Source: Candidatus Limosilactobacillus merdavium
GTDB lineage: Bacteria > Bacillota > Bacilli > Lactobacillales > Lactobacillaceae
Length of the DNA stretch: 63,837 bases
Direction: 5' to 3'
Assembly (NCBI GenBank): GCA_018883805.1
Contig: JAHLFK010000058.1
Span: 1 to 63,837 of the forward strand
This document shows positions 55,546 to 63,484 of this stretch, one piece after another. The position numbers and the translations under genes were made by a program. Under the pieces are notes generated by a model, which saw nothing but the letters and a program-made list of their open reading frames with translations, was not told the DNA's origin and did no database searches. How positions within the stretch are numbered: position 1 is the first letter of the stretch; the number at the start of each line of letters is the position of its first letter.

Positions 55546-58155
55546 ATGTCAGATGACAATAAGTCAGCAAGTATCGAAGAACGGTACGCTAAGGCTTCAG
55601 ATTATTTGAAACGATACTCCCATTCTAGTCGAAAATTGTACCAAGTCATTCTTAAAGTTTTACCTCCTCTACAGGTTAATGATCAATATGACGAAGACAA
55701 TATTGATTTGGCAATTAAGGCTGGTAAGATCCTGGATCTTCTTGGTGAAGCGTCACGAACTTGGAACATCTCAATTCATTGGCTTTTCACCGTTTGCAAT
55801 CCGAGAATCAAGAAACGGTCTAATCCAAAGTACAGCCCGGTTTATGAACAACACGCAACCAGGTTACCATTGAATCGTTTCGGCGAACTAGATCGTATGG
55901 TGATGGATGAGGGTGGTAACTTAATTCGTGCTGGTGACAAGCTAGTTGGTGATGACCGCTTCGTTGGTAAGGGTTGTGAAGATTATGGGTCAGCCTGGGA
56001 TAATGATGGCAATGTTATTAAACATGATGCTCGTGGGCAACCAACCTTAGATGGATTCACTGCTTGGGTAGCACGACATATTGATGAACTTCAAAAGATC
56101 TGTTGCCGAAATCCAAACCGGGATCGTCACTTTGCTGCATTCTTCATAGGCCATCCGAGGGATGATGAGGAAAATAAACGAAATGGTGAAATGGAACATA
56201 AAGAGTCCCATGTTCATCTCGTTGTAGATATGCCAACCAGGCGCACGCGTTACCGGATGATGGAACTATTTGGTTACAACTTTGATGACTTAACAGAAAC
56301 GTTTAAATGGATTGATCAGATTAACGATCAACGAAATGAAAGGATAGCTGCTTTCTTAGGTACGTTACAAGGCGCTATGCAGAACTTTGTTGTAACTAAG
56401 CATTATATTTCATCAATTCAGTATCTGGTACACCAAAGTGGTAAGGCTAAACGCGATCAGAAGACCCCGTATTCGGTTAATGAAGTGATTAGCTGGTTAC
56501 CGGATGATCCAGGTAAAAGCTATTCGAGTATTGCCGGTGTTTATGATGATGAAATGGTTGCCAAGGGTATTGATTCAGCTATTGTTCACAACTTGCACAG
56601 TCCTTATAACCTAGCACACCACACCGCACGTTTAGTAGGACGTAACGACGGAGATCGTGTTTTTTCTGGACACCAATTGTCGGAATTAAGGAGCCTTGGA
56701 ACAAAGGGTGCCGGGAAAATGAACTTTAGTAAGCAATCTAAGAAGTTGATTCTGGATCAATTGATGGAATGGATTTATTCCGGGCGGATGCAAGTAACTG
56801 ATTGGAAAGATGCTATTCATGCCGCTTTTGATGATAGTGATGCAGCAGGTTTAATTGCTGATGGGATTTTTATCAGTCGTTTGACCGCTGTCTTAGACGA
56901 TCAACGTGAGTCAACGATTAATGACATTGATGCAGATCGTAATATGAACACGATTTTTATAAGCGCTGCACAGGGTGGTATTGGTAAATCATATCTTGCT
57001 AGTCGACTATGTCAATACTTAGAACAAGGGCGCACACCATATGTGACGGCGGCTGAAGATAAGAATAAAACAGTAGATTATTGGCAAGATTACCAGGATC
57101 AAGCAGCAGCCGTAATTGATGAAGTTTCAGCATCTTCAATTGAATGGAGTGCACTCAAAGATATGCTTGACCCTCACAAAATCCCGAGGGTTTCATCTCG
57201 ATTCCATAATGCTTGTCCTTGGAATCTGAATCTGCTAATTATGACGAATGTTTATTCGGATGGAGTTGCTGGATATGTGCGAGATGTCCTTCACTACGCC
57301 CCTGGAGTCACCAAATTAGGGTATTTGAAACAAGATGACTACGATAGACGTTCCTGGAGCCTTAAGACTAATGATTCAGAAGCAGGTCAAATTTATCTTT
57401 CACAGCTTAGCCAACTATTGCGTCGATTGCCAATCAATATCCATATGATTCCAACAGAAGATGGGAAAGGAACTGAAGTTGTTGTTTCAATCATCAATTT
57501 CCGCCCAGGTGGCCGTGCCATTAAAAATTATGACTATGTCTATACACGTGAGTCAGATCATATTTTTAATGTTGTAATCAATGAAGATTTGTCTGATCAA
57601 GATATGCAGCGGATTGTTAAAACTGTCGCTAAGATGATCAAAGATCTTCAAGACAAAGCGAAGACAATTTTTCGACAAGATCCTAATGCTGTCCTTGATA
57701 GTGCAAAAGGTTTCTTGGAACGGCATGCAGACTTTGGAGTCTATATTCGAGGTGGCCAAGCGTACCTTTCCGAGAATAAACAACAAAATAGTGGGTCAAA
57801 TTATCAAGATTTATTTCAAAATACGACGGCCACCTCACCAGCTACTAATATGTTAACGAACTTGAACCAACTCAGGTATGAACTATGGCCAGAGTTTGCT
57901 GGTAAAGATAATAATTTCCACCCTGAGCTTAACCAATTTACGGCGCTAATGCGTGGTTACCTAGTACCGATTCGACGTGATTACGGTGACGCGTGGACCG
58001 TGGCAAAGTTAAGTGATAAGTCGATGCAGTTACTCAAAAATCATCGGGCAACTGAACTGGTCATGCATCTTAATGCGATTACTTCCATTAAAGATAGTGA
58101 TAGTTATTTTGTGTTGAGTCAAAGCAAGAAAGTAGCTCGGATTTTAACAAGTTGA
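55546..58155 (+). CDS. Rep protein: HUH endonuclease fused to superfamily 3 helicase
   Basis: This 869-aa protein has a Rep_2-like HUH domain with KESHVHLVVDM at about 219-229 and the nicking Tyr in SIQYLVHQSGK (about residue 293). A helicase domain follows with Walker A AAQGGIGKSYL (about 474) and Walker B AAVIDEVSAS. This joins nicking and unwinding in one chain, unlike small plasmid Reps that recruit PcrA. AAAGGATGAG precedes the ATG. It probably drives rolling-circle replication of the excised element and may assist mobilisation. It is much larger than typical RepB (about 210 aa). Confidence 0.8.
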   Translation: MSDDNKSASIEERYAKASDYLKRYSHSSRKLYQVILKVLPPLQVNDQYDEDNIDLAIKAGKILDLLGEASRTWNISIHWLFTVCNPRIKKRSNPKYSPVYEQHATRLPLNRFGELDRMVMDEGGNLIRAGDKLVGDDRFVGKGCEDYGSAWDNDGNVIKHDARGQPTLDGFTAWVARHIDELQKICCRNPNRDRHFAAFFIGHPRDDEENKRNGEMEHKESHVHLVVDMPTRRTRYRMMELFGYNFDDLTETFKWIDQINDQRNERIAAFLGTLQGAMQNFVVTKHYISSIQYLVHQSGKAKRDQKTPYSVNEVISWLPDDPGKSYSSIAGVYDDEMVAKGIDSAIVHNLHSPYNLAHHTARLVGRNDGDRVFSGHQLSELRSLGTKGAGKMNFSKQSKKLILDQLMEWIYSGRMQVTDWKDAIHAAFDDSDAAGLIADGIFISRLTAVLDDQRESTINDIDADRNMNTIFISAAQGGIGKSYLASRLCQYLEQGRTPYVTAAEDKNKTVDYWQDYQDQAAAVIDEVSASSIEWSALKDMLDPHKIPRVSSRFHNACPWNLNLLIMTNVYSDGVAGYVRDVLHYAPGVTKLGYLKQDDYDRRSWSLKTNDSEAGQIYLSQLSQLLRRLPINIHMIPTEDGKGTEVVVSIINFRPGGRAIKNYDYVYTRESDHIFNVVINEDLSDQDMQRIVKTVAKMIKDLQDKAKTIFRQDPNAVLDSAKGFLERHADFGVYIRGGQAYLSENKQQNSGSNYQDLFQNTTATSPATNMLTNLNQLRYELWPEFAGKDNNFHPELNQFTALMRGYLVPIRRDYGDAWTVAKLSDKSMQLLKNHRATELVMHLNAITSIKDSDSYFVLSQSKKVARILTS

Positions 58156-58199
58156 TGATAAGGAGTGTTGTCAAAAGGCAACGGGTCGGTGGTGGGTGT

Positions 58200-58600
58200 T
58201 TGCCTACTTTGAACGCCAAAGTAGGGTCGTGTTCTGGTTCTCTTTGCGACACAAAAGAGAAGGTGGAACCCAACCTAATCAGGACCCAAATTGGGTGGCT
58301 TAGGTTGCTGCATTTTGCTTCGGTTTGTTGCATACAAATGAAGGCCAAAAGGAAATTATTAAGAACTAATCTGGCAAGAATAGTTCTTGATTTAAGGGGG
58401 TGCAGGGGGAACAACATTCCCTTTGCCAAGTAGTCCTGTGATATCAGCAGGTAACTACTTGCCCGTTGCTTTTCTGGCCTTATTGCTAGTTGATTGGCAC
58501 GTGTAGCCAATCAACATGAGCGCGGAAATTAAAGGACCTTAAGGGCCATAATGACCAAGTGAATTTTAGCAATTTAATTGATGGTTTTATCATCAATTAA
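58200..58600. promoter_or_regulatory. Inverted-repeat field: probable oriT and/or single-strand origin
   Basis: Between rep and mobC, at least seven perfect stems lie in 400 bases: CCTACTTTG (58203/58217), TTCTCTTT (58238/58254), CAACCTAA (58271/58300), AAGAACTA (58361/58381), CAAGTAGT (58427/58454), TTGATTGGC (58490/58506) and TTAATTGATG (58574/58591). A G-rich GGGGGTGCAGGGGGAACAA stretch sits in the middle. Such structure next to MobC and relaxase genes is typical of oriT; a rolling-circle sso is also likely. The two ORF-track frames here are shadows. Confidence 0.6.
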
Positions 58601-58645
58601 CGGCCAGAATTGCAACGTTATCTCACACTAGAAAGGAGCGATTTG

Positions 58646-59212
58646 ATGCTGAATAATAGCCAATTAATCAAACGAAAACAGCATATTAAAATGCATCGTC
58701 GAGTGCCGGAGAAAAAGCACCCATACTTGCTACGAATTCCGCAAAGTGACTTTGAAAAACTTCAAGCTGTAGTAGGCGATGAGTCAATGAGTAAAGTGCT
58801 ACTTCGAGGATTAAAAACCGAATTGGACTATCATTTAGCGGTGCAGAATTTGATGAAAGAATTACCTGATTTTCAATCGGTAAAGCAATTAGATGAGTGG
58901 CGGTTTAAACATCTGAAAAGCAGCCCGGAATTGCTTGCTAAGCATGTGATGCCCGCAACAATTAAAGCCTATTTATGTCGGCTAGAACAGCACGATAAAT
59001 TGAAACAGTTTGCTTTGATTCAGTGGAATTCGATTGTGTACTACTTAAATCGGATTGGTGTTAATTTAAATCAACTAGCTCGTCAAGCTAATCAAGGTAA
59101 TGCAGTGAATAGTGAGCAGTTACAAAAGTTAATCCAAGTAACTGTAAGTTTATCACGTCTTATAAATGACAAATTCAAAGGTGATGATGACAGCGATGTA
59201 CGTGAAGAGTAA
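58646..59212 (+). CDS. mobC: MobC-like mobilisation accessory protein
   Basis: This 188-aa protein carries the MobC-type motif YLNRIGVNLNQLARQANQG at about residue 140, which is characteristic of relaxosome accessory proteins. It would bind oriT and help the relaxase melt and nick DNA. The ATG at 58646 has AAAGGAGC just upstream. Its 3' end overlaps the relaxase gene. Confidence 0.8.
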   Translation: MLNNSQLIKRKQHIKMHRRVPEKKHPYLLRIPQSDFEKLQAVVGDESMSKVLLRGLKTELDYHLAVQNLMKELPDFQSVKQLDEWRFKHLKSSPELLAKHVMPATIKAYLCRLEQHDKLKQFALIQWNSIVYYLNRIGVNLNQLARQANQGNAVNSEQLQKLIQVTVSLSRLINDKFKGDDDSDVREE

Positions 59213-60296
59213 TTACATTACTAACGCATATGGACGGTTGAAGTATCTCTTTGATGAACCAGCGCATGATGGTTCAGCTCAGCGTGTACTCGGTGTGAAT
59301 GGCTCGCATGTGTATTTATGGGGACCACGTGGTCAACCATATTTATCGCAAAGTGGTTACTTCTTAAATCAACAGTTTAGGATGGTTAGACGCCGAGCTA
59401 CAAACAAACGAAAGCGACAACAAGCGCAACATTTGATTTGTTCATTCTCAGAAAGTGAGATGCCGACAGACGATCCAAAACAATTTGATTTGGAAGTTGA
59501 CCAAATTAACCAGTTAGTCGGCGGATTTATGAAACAATACTTTCCTAATACACAGTGGGTGTCGGCGGTACAAGCTGATGGTCAAGAAGGTCATAAACTA
59601 CATTGTCACATTCTGATTAATAGTGTGTACCCTGATGGCAAATGTGTTCGAACTAATTCTTTTAGCGTCAGTAAATTACGCCATGAATGGAATGATTATC
59701 TGAACAATCATTTTCTCGAGGTCACTGGTCATGTGTATGTTAATCCATTTGACAAGGAAAAGTCAGGTGAGGTAATCAAACCTAAGGGATGGCAGGCCGT
59801 TCTTAAGAGTACGTTGAGTTGGGCGCGGAGTCAGGCAAAGTCTATTGAAGAGTATTTATTACTACTAAAAGATAAAGATATTACGGTGACAAAGCGTAAT
59901 AAGAAAGGCGACTGGTCGTATCACATGACCGTAAATGGTAAAGAGAAGACCATTCGTGACTTTTACCAACGTCGTGATCGAAAGACCGGATTAGTTAAAT
60001 CAACGCGTGGAGTGGGGAAGGAGTTTACACCGCTCAAGTTGAATAATTATTTTAACCAAAAACAGGAAACTAAGGAGGTTTCAGTCGATGAAGAATCTAA
60101 AAAATTCCATGGACGATCTGAACAACTTGTTGAAGCCAACAGGCAACAGCGACAAATGTTCCAAGAATACATCGCGCGACAACAACTTGAAGCAGATGAT
60201 GAAGAGCCTGGCAACCAAGCAGGATCTACAAAACTGGACGGGCGACATCAGCAAGACTCTAAACAATCAGAAGAACAATCTGAACCAGGGAGTTAG
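59187..60296 (+). CDS. Relaxase (MOBP-type mobilisation nuclease)
   Basis: This protein of about 369 aa has an N-terminal Tyr-containing segment (YITNAYGRLKYLFDE) and the histidine triad-like GHKLHCHILINSVYPDGK, as in relaxase/mobilisation nuclease domains. It nicks oriT and pilots the strand to a recipient. The C-terminal tail is Q/E-rich and overlaps another gene by about 209 bases. Start codons at 59166, 59187 and 59196 are all possible, and AAAGG upstream fits either of the last two. Smaller than relaxases that carry extra helicase domains. Confidence 0.82.
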   Translation: MTAMYVKSNYITNAYGRLKYLFDEPAHDGSAQRVLGVNGSHVYLWGPRGQPYLSQSGYFLNQQFRMVRRRATNKRKRQQAQHLICSFSESEMPTDDPKQFDLEVDQINQLVGGFMKQYFPNTQWVSAVQADGQEGHKLHCHILINSVYPDGKCVRTNSFSVSKLRHEWNDYLNNHFLEVTGHVYVNPFDKEKSGEVIKPKGWQAVLKSTLSWARSQAKSIEEYLLLLKDKDITVTKRNKKGDWSYHMTVNGKEKTIRDFYQRRDRKTGLVKSTRGVGKEFTPLKLNNYFNQKQETKEVSVDEESKKFHGRSEQLVEANRQQRQMFQEYIARQQLEADDEEPGNQAGSTKLDGRHQQDSKQSEEQSEPGS

Positions 60297-60855
60297 TGAT
60301 ATTGCCCATCAGGCTATTAAGGATGCTTGGAGTGATGGTCGTACGAAGTCATACGCAGACCTAGAGCAGAAGTTTGAGGGCCAACAAGCGAGAATTGACC
60401 GGATGAATGTTTCAAAAGCACGAGCCGAAGTAATGGCCAGTGCTGATCATTCAAAGATTGAACAATTGGATCAAGTTGTTAATAAGCTAGTTATTGTGAT
60501 TAATCACAATAGTAATTTGTTGCGACAGTTAATCAACAAGGTTCAGCAACCAGTTGATATTGATGGTCATGACCTTTTACGTGTGATGCGTGAAGAGGCT
60601 AATTCTACTACCAGTCAACTTCTAAGTAAAGAAGTGGTTACTTATATTAATAGGATTAAAGATTCAATTGAAATGGATAAGCAAGAGGTCACTAAGTCAC
60701 ATAAGGTAATGGAAAATGTCCTAACTAAGTTTTCTAATTCATCGTTAGTTATTTTAGCTGGAATTCTGCTGTCCGGTGTGATGCCGTGGTGGCCGGTAAA
60801 GATTATTGTTGGTATTGGAGCAATTATTGGAGGAATTATCTATGGTAAAGATTAA
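60088..60855 (+). CDS. MobB-like membrane protein overlapping the relaxase
   Basis: This 255-aa protein has a long polar, largely helical N-terminal region and a C-terminal membrane part (about residues 222-252: SSLVILAGILLSGVMP and KIIVGIGAIIGGIIYG). A perfect AAGGAGG lies 9 bases before its ATG. Its first 209 bases are read in another frame inside the relaxase gene, as for mobB inside mobA in several MOBP plasmids. A role in coupling the relaxosome to the membrane is inferred. Confidence 0.75.
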   Translation: MKNLKNSMDDLNNLLKPTGNSDKCSKNTSRDNNLKQMMKSLATKQDLQNWTGDISKTLNNQKNNLNQGVSDIAHQAIKDAWSDGRTKSYADLEQKFEGQQARIDRMNVSKARAEVMASADHSKIEQLDQVVNKLVIVINHNSNLLRQLINKVQQPVDIDGHDLLRVMREEANSTTSQLLSKEVVTYINRIKDSIEMDKQEVTKSHKVMENVLTKFSNSSLVILAGILLSGVMPWWPVKIIVGIGAIIGGIIYGKD

Positions 60856-61573
60856 CAAGAATCGTTGCAATGGTTTCAGTGGTGAAGTACAAGATGCTTC
60901 TCCGTTAAATGTAGAAAATACACAAGAATATCGAGACGTTATCGCAATGACAAAATTTAAGCTTGATACAAGTATGCGGTATTTGGAAGGACCGTTTGAC
61001 CACCTTGCCGATTCTATGCAGAATTTGTGGCTAAATGAGGGAATGCAGGTGCCTGGTTTTGCAACAAAGTTCGTTGACTGCTGGTCAAATGATGACTATG
61101 TGACATTTTGCGAGCAGGTAAAGCTATGGGCACTAGACCATAATGAAGAACCCTTCAGTGAACTTTATCGGCGAGTACGTGAGCTTATCTTATGTGATAA
61201 GAAGTCACTTCAATTATTAACGATCCGTAAGCTGCTGGATAAGTCAAACGAGAATGAGAAAGTTCTATTTGAACAGCAAGCGAGTGTTCAACAATTATGT
61301 AACGAAATTGGTGAAAAAGATGACCAGATTTTCGTTGAGGACGATAGCTTTAAACACTCAAGTACCCAATTTGAACGTTTGAAGTTATTAGTACAATCTA
61401 TGCGGCGGCATTCTAATTATCTTGTTAATCAACGGCTTACGCGTCATCAAATGGTTAGTGTCAATGCTAATGAACAAGCAAAGATTATCGCTAAGCCAGT
61501 TCCGGCAACTAAGAAACGTAATCAACCAATGATGAATAAGACTAATGACAAGGATGATGGGCTTGAATTGTAA
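60842..61573 (+). CDS. Uncharacterised mobilisation-operon protein
   Basis: This 243-aa protein is helical and polar, with no membrane segment and no motif I recognise. The start at 60842 has GGAGG about 8 bases upstream, while the ORF-track start 12 codons earlier lies within the previous gene. It overlaps the MobB-like stop, so it is coupled with the mob genes. A terminator follows. Confidence 0.65.
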   Translation: MVKINKNRCNGFSGEVQDASPLNVENTQEYRDVIAMTKFKLDTSMRYLEGPFDHLADSMQNLWLNEGMQVPGFATKFVDCWSNDDYVTFCEQVKLWALDHNEEPFSELYRRVRELILCDKKSLQLLTIRKLLDKSNENEKVLFEQQASVQQLCNEIGEKDDQIFVEDDSFKHSSTQFERLKLLVQSMRRHSNYLVNQRLTRHQMVSVNANEQAKIIAKPVPATKKRNQPMMNKTNDKDDGLEL

Positions 61574-61575
61574 AC

Positions 61576-61620
61576 AAAAAAGCGACTATCCCCAGCTACC
61601 AACTATGGAAAGTCACTTTT
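61576..61620 (+). terminator. Terminator of the mob operon
   Basis: AAAAGCGACTATCC pairs with GGAAAGTCACTTTT (one mismatch and one G-U) around a loop, before TTAATAA. Confidence 0.6.
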
Positions 61621-61699
61621 AATAACAATAATTAGGATTGTTATCCTGCTCATTATCCATCTAATCGTTGCAGATGTAAATTGCATTGAATAGTAAAGG

Positions 61700-61912
61700 A
61701 TGATGAATAGTATGAAAAAAGTAATGGATTACCAAGATTTACGTGATCTTGGCTATCCCCAAAATCAAGCACGGCGAATCATTCGTCAAGCTAAGGCTAA
61801 CCTTGTTAAACAAGGGTATGCCTTTTATAATGGTAAACGAGTTGGTCTGGTACCAACAACTGCCATTGCTGAAATTATTGCGCTTCCTGAATTGGAGGCC
61901 GATAACAAGTGA
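61700..61912 (+). CDS. DUF3173-type small protein, probable excisionase
   Basis: This 70-aa protein, DLGYPQNQARRIIRQAKANL then GYAFYNGKRVGLVP, fits the DUF3173 family that is found just upstream of integrases in Gram-positive mobile elements. It likely works as a recombination directionality factor or excisionase. Several ATGs lie within the first five codons. The stop overlaps the integrase GTG start (GTGA), so the two proteins are coupled. Confidence 0.75.
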   Translation: MMNSMKKVMDYQDLRDLGYPQNQARRIIRQAKANLVKQGYAFYNGKRVGLVPTTAIAEIIALPELEADNK

Positions 61913-63129
61913 AGTCGATGAAAATTGACGGTTACAAATATGTCCGTGTCGATGAGAACGGGCATTTTTTCTACCAAGTATTTTTGGGACGCGATAATGA
62001 AGGCAAACAACACTTTAAAAAGGGACGTAAAGACCAAAAGGGGTTGAAGTTTACATCACCTAAAGCAGCTGAAGCTGAAGCAATGCGGATTAAAGTTGAA
62101 TACATGAATAAGCAAGCGGAAGACTTAAAACGTATGAGTTATGGCAAATTTGTTCGTCAAGACTTCTTACCCAAATATAAGGCTGATGTTGAAGACAGTA
62201 CTTATGATTCGCATAAACGAATGATTATGCTATCGGTAGATCGATTTGATACAAAAATCTTGGATGAGATTAGCGTTCGAGACTGTGAAGAATATCGAAC
62301 ATGGTTAATGAGTACGTCCGGCTTTTCCCGTGACTATGCTAATGTCTGTTATGTGGCGTTTCGGCAAACGTTAGGATACGCAGAACACCTTGGATTAATA
62401 ACTGATAATGTAGCAATGAAGACCAAAGCTATTCCAAAAGGTAAAGCTGTGGCTAAATACTGGACAAAGGCAGAATTTGAGAAAGTTCTGGCTCAGATTA
62501 GTACACAAGGCTTTTACGAACATTGTATTTACGTCATGCTGCTGTTTTATTATCGGACTGGTGTTCGTGTCTCAGAAGGGTTTGCTTTGACTTGGAATGA
62601 TATTGATTTAGTTAATCAAAAAGCTAGGATCTTTCATACCCTGTACTACAAAAATAAGGACAATTACCGAATTAAGCCATACACTAAGACTAAGGCTGGT
62701 AAGCGTATTATTACTTTAGATGATGAACTGGTTCAAATTCTAAAAGATTGGCGTCAGGAACAATTAGCTCATGGTGTTAAGAAGTTTGTACTATCCTATG
62801 ACGATCGGCCGATGATTAAATCTACTTTGAATAATGTGATCCATAAATACGCTAAATTAGCAGGTGTGCCTAGTATTAACGGTCGAGGATTACGTCACTC
62901 ACATGCTTCATATTTGATTGCTGAACTTGGGGCAGATGTACTAACCGTATCGAAACGATTAGGTCATAGCAGCCCGGCAGTAACCCTTCGTTATTATGCT
63001 CATATGTTTGATCGTAACGATGAATTGATTGCGGATAAAATGGTTGGATCTATGGACTTAACACCAGCTAAGCATTCCAAAGTTAAATTCAATGGCAATC
63101 AAATCATTCCCTTTAGTAAAGTGGTTTAA
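61909..63129 (+). CDS. int: Tyrosine-type site-specific integrase
   Basis: This 406-aa recombinase has an N-terminal AP2-like arm-binding part, a SAM-like core-binding domain (residues about 75-170) and the catalytic domain with Arg in RTGVRVSEG, Lys in the KTKAGKR region, Arg-His in GLRHSHASYL, GHSS, and the nucleophile in LRYYAHMF. The first His of the usual HxLR box is replaced (RGLR). The GTG start with GGAGG 11 bases upstream overlaps the DUF3173 stop. It probably integrates the element at guaA. Confidence 0.9.
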   Translation: MKSMKIDGYKYVRVDENGHFFYQVFLGRDNEGKQHFKKGRKDQKGLKFTSPKAAEAEAMRIKVEYMNKQAEDLKRMSYGKFVRQDFLPKYKADVEDSTYDSHKRMIMLSVDRFDTKILDEISVRDCEEYRTWLMSTSGFSRDYANVCYVAFRQTLGYAEHLGLITDNVAMKTKAIPKGKAVAKYWTKAEFEKVLAQISTQGFYEHCIYVMLLFYYRTGVRVSEGFALTWNDIDLVNQKARIFHTLYYKNKDNYRIKPYTKTKAGKRIITLDDELVQILKDWRQEQLAHGVKKFVLSYDDRPMIKSTLNNVIHKYAKLAGVPSINGRGLRHSHASYLIAELGADVLTVSKRLGHSSPAVTLRYYAHMFDRNDELIADKMVGSMDLTPAKHSKVKFNGNQIIPFSKVV

Positions 63130-63150
63130 TGTTTGCCAAATTGTTTGCCA
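63130..63150 (+). repeat. Right arm-type repeat pair (TGTTTGCCA x2)
   Basis: Two TGTTTGCCA copies 12 bases apart, immediately after the integrase stop. Identical in unit and spacing to the left pair at 40337. Confidence 0.65.
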
Positions 63151-63209
63151 AAAAAGTAAACAATCGCGCAAACACTTGGTACAACTGACATGTTAGCCAA
63201 ATTTCTATT

Positions 63210-63224
63210 ATTGAATACGAATGA
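63210..63224 (+). other. attR-like sequence, residual guaA terminal codons
   Basis: ATTGAATACGAATGA encodes IEYE-stop as guaA does and shares TACGAAT with attL. It is probably the original host guaA end, displaced by integration. Confidence 0.65.
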
Positions 63225-63313
63225 TGTTGCTTATTAACTTGATAGCGGAATCCTAATTTAACAGCATTTGAATTGTGCAAAATCAATTCAAATCTATAAA
63301 AAGTAACATTGTT

Positions 63314-63331
63314 CCCTACCAAAACCCTACC
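63314..63331 (+). repeat. Tandem CCCTACC repeats right of attR
   Basis: Two CCCTACC units start 11 bases apart, at the position relative to att that the TGTTTGCCA pair holds at the left end. Confidence 0.5.
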
Positions 63332-63353
63332 AAAAACTTATAATATTGAGCGT

Positions 63354-63404
63354 AAAAAAAGCAATCAGCATTTACAATTGATAGTAAGTGTTTGATTGCT
63401 TTTT
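63354..63404 (+). terminator. Terminator right of attR
   Basis: AGCAATCA / TGATTGCT with flanking A- and T-runs. It holds the position corresponding to the 40363 terminator of the left end. Confidence 0.65.
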
Positions 63405-63443
63405 CATTTTGAACTTCATCTTAGTTAATATATAGACGAAAAT

Positions 63444-63482
63444 AACAGGTACTACATAATTGCTAAATGTGTAGTACCTGTT
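63444..63482. terminator. Terminator of the XRE pseudogene
   Basis: AACAGGTACTACA / TGTAGTACCTGTT, a perfect 13-bp stem with 13-base spacing and AT-rich flanks. Confidence 0.75.
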
Positions 63483-63484
63483 GT

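Larger units (their letters stand above)
40234..63224 (+). mobile_element. Integrative mobilizable element with BREX cargo, inserted in guaA
   Basis: About 23 kb is bounded by the guaA 3' end and a diverged repeat of its last codons. It carries a tyrosine integrase and excisionase candidate at the right end, relaxase, MobC- and MobB-like genes, and a HUH-helicase Rep. It has no type IV secretion genes, so transfer would depend on a helper. The base composition is visibly more AT-rich than the left chromosomal part, most clearly in the BREX genes. guaA is a known chromosomal hotspot for genomic islands. Confidence 0.85.

Noticed and set aside
58088-58510. ORF-track frames of 140 aa (-) and 93 aa (+) between rep and mobC
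   Set aside because: They overlap a field of perfect inverted repeats on both strands, have no recognisable protein features and lack good ribosome-binding sites.
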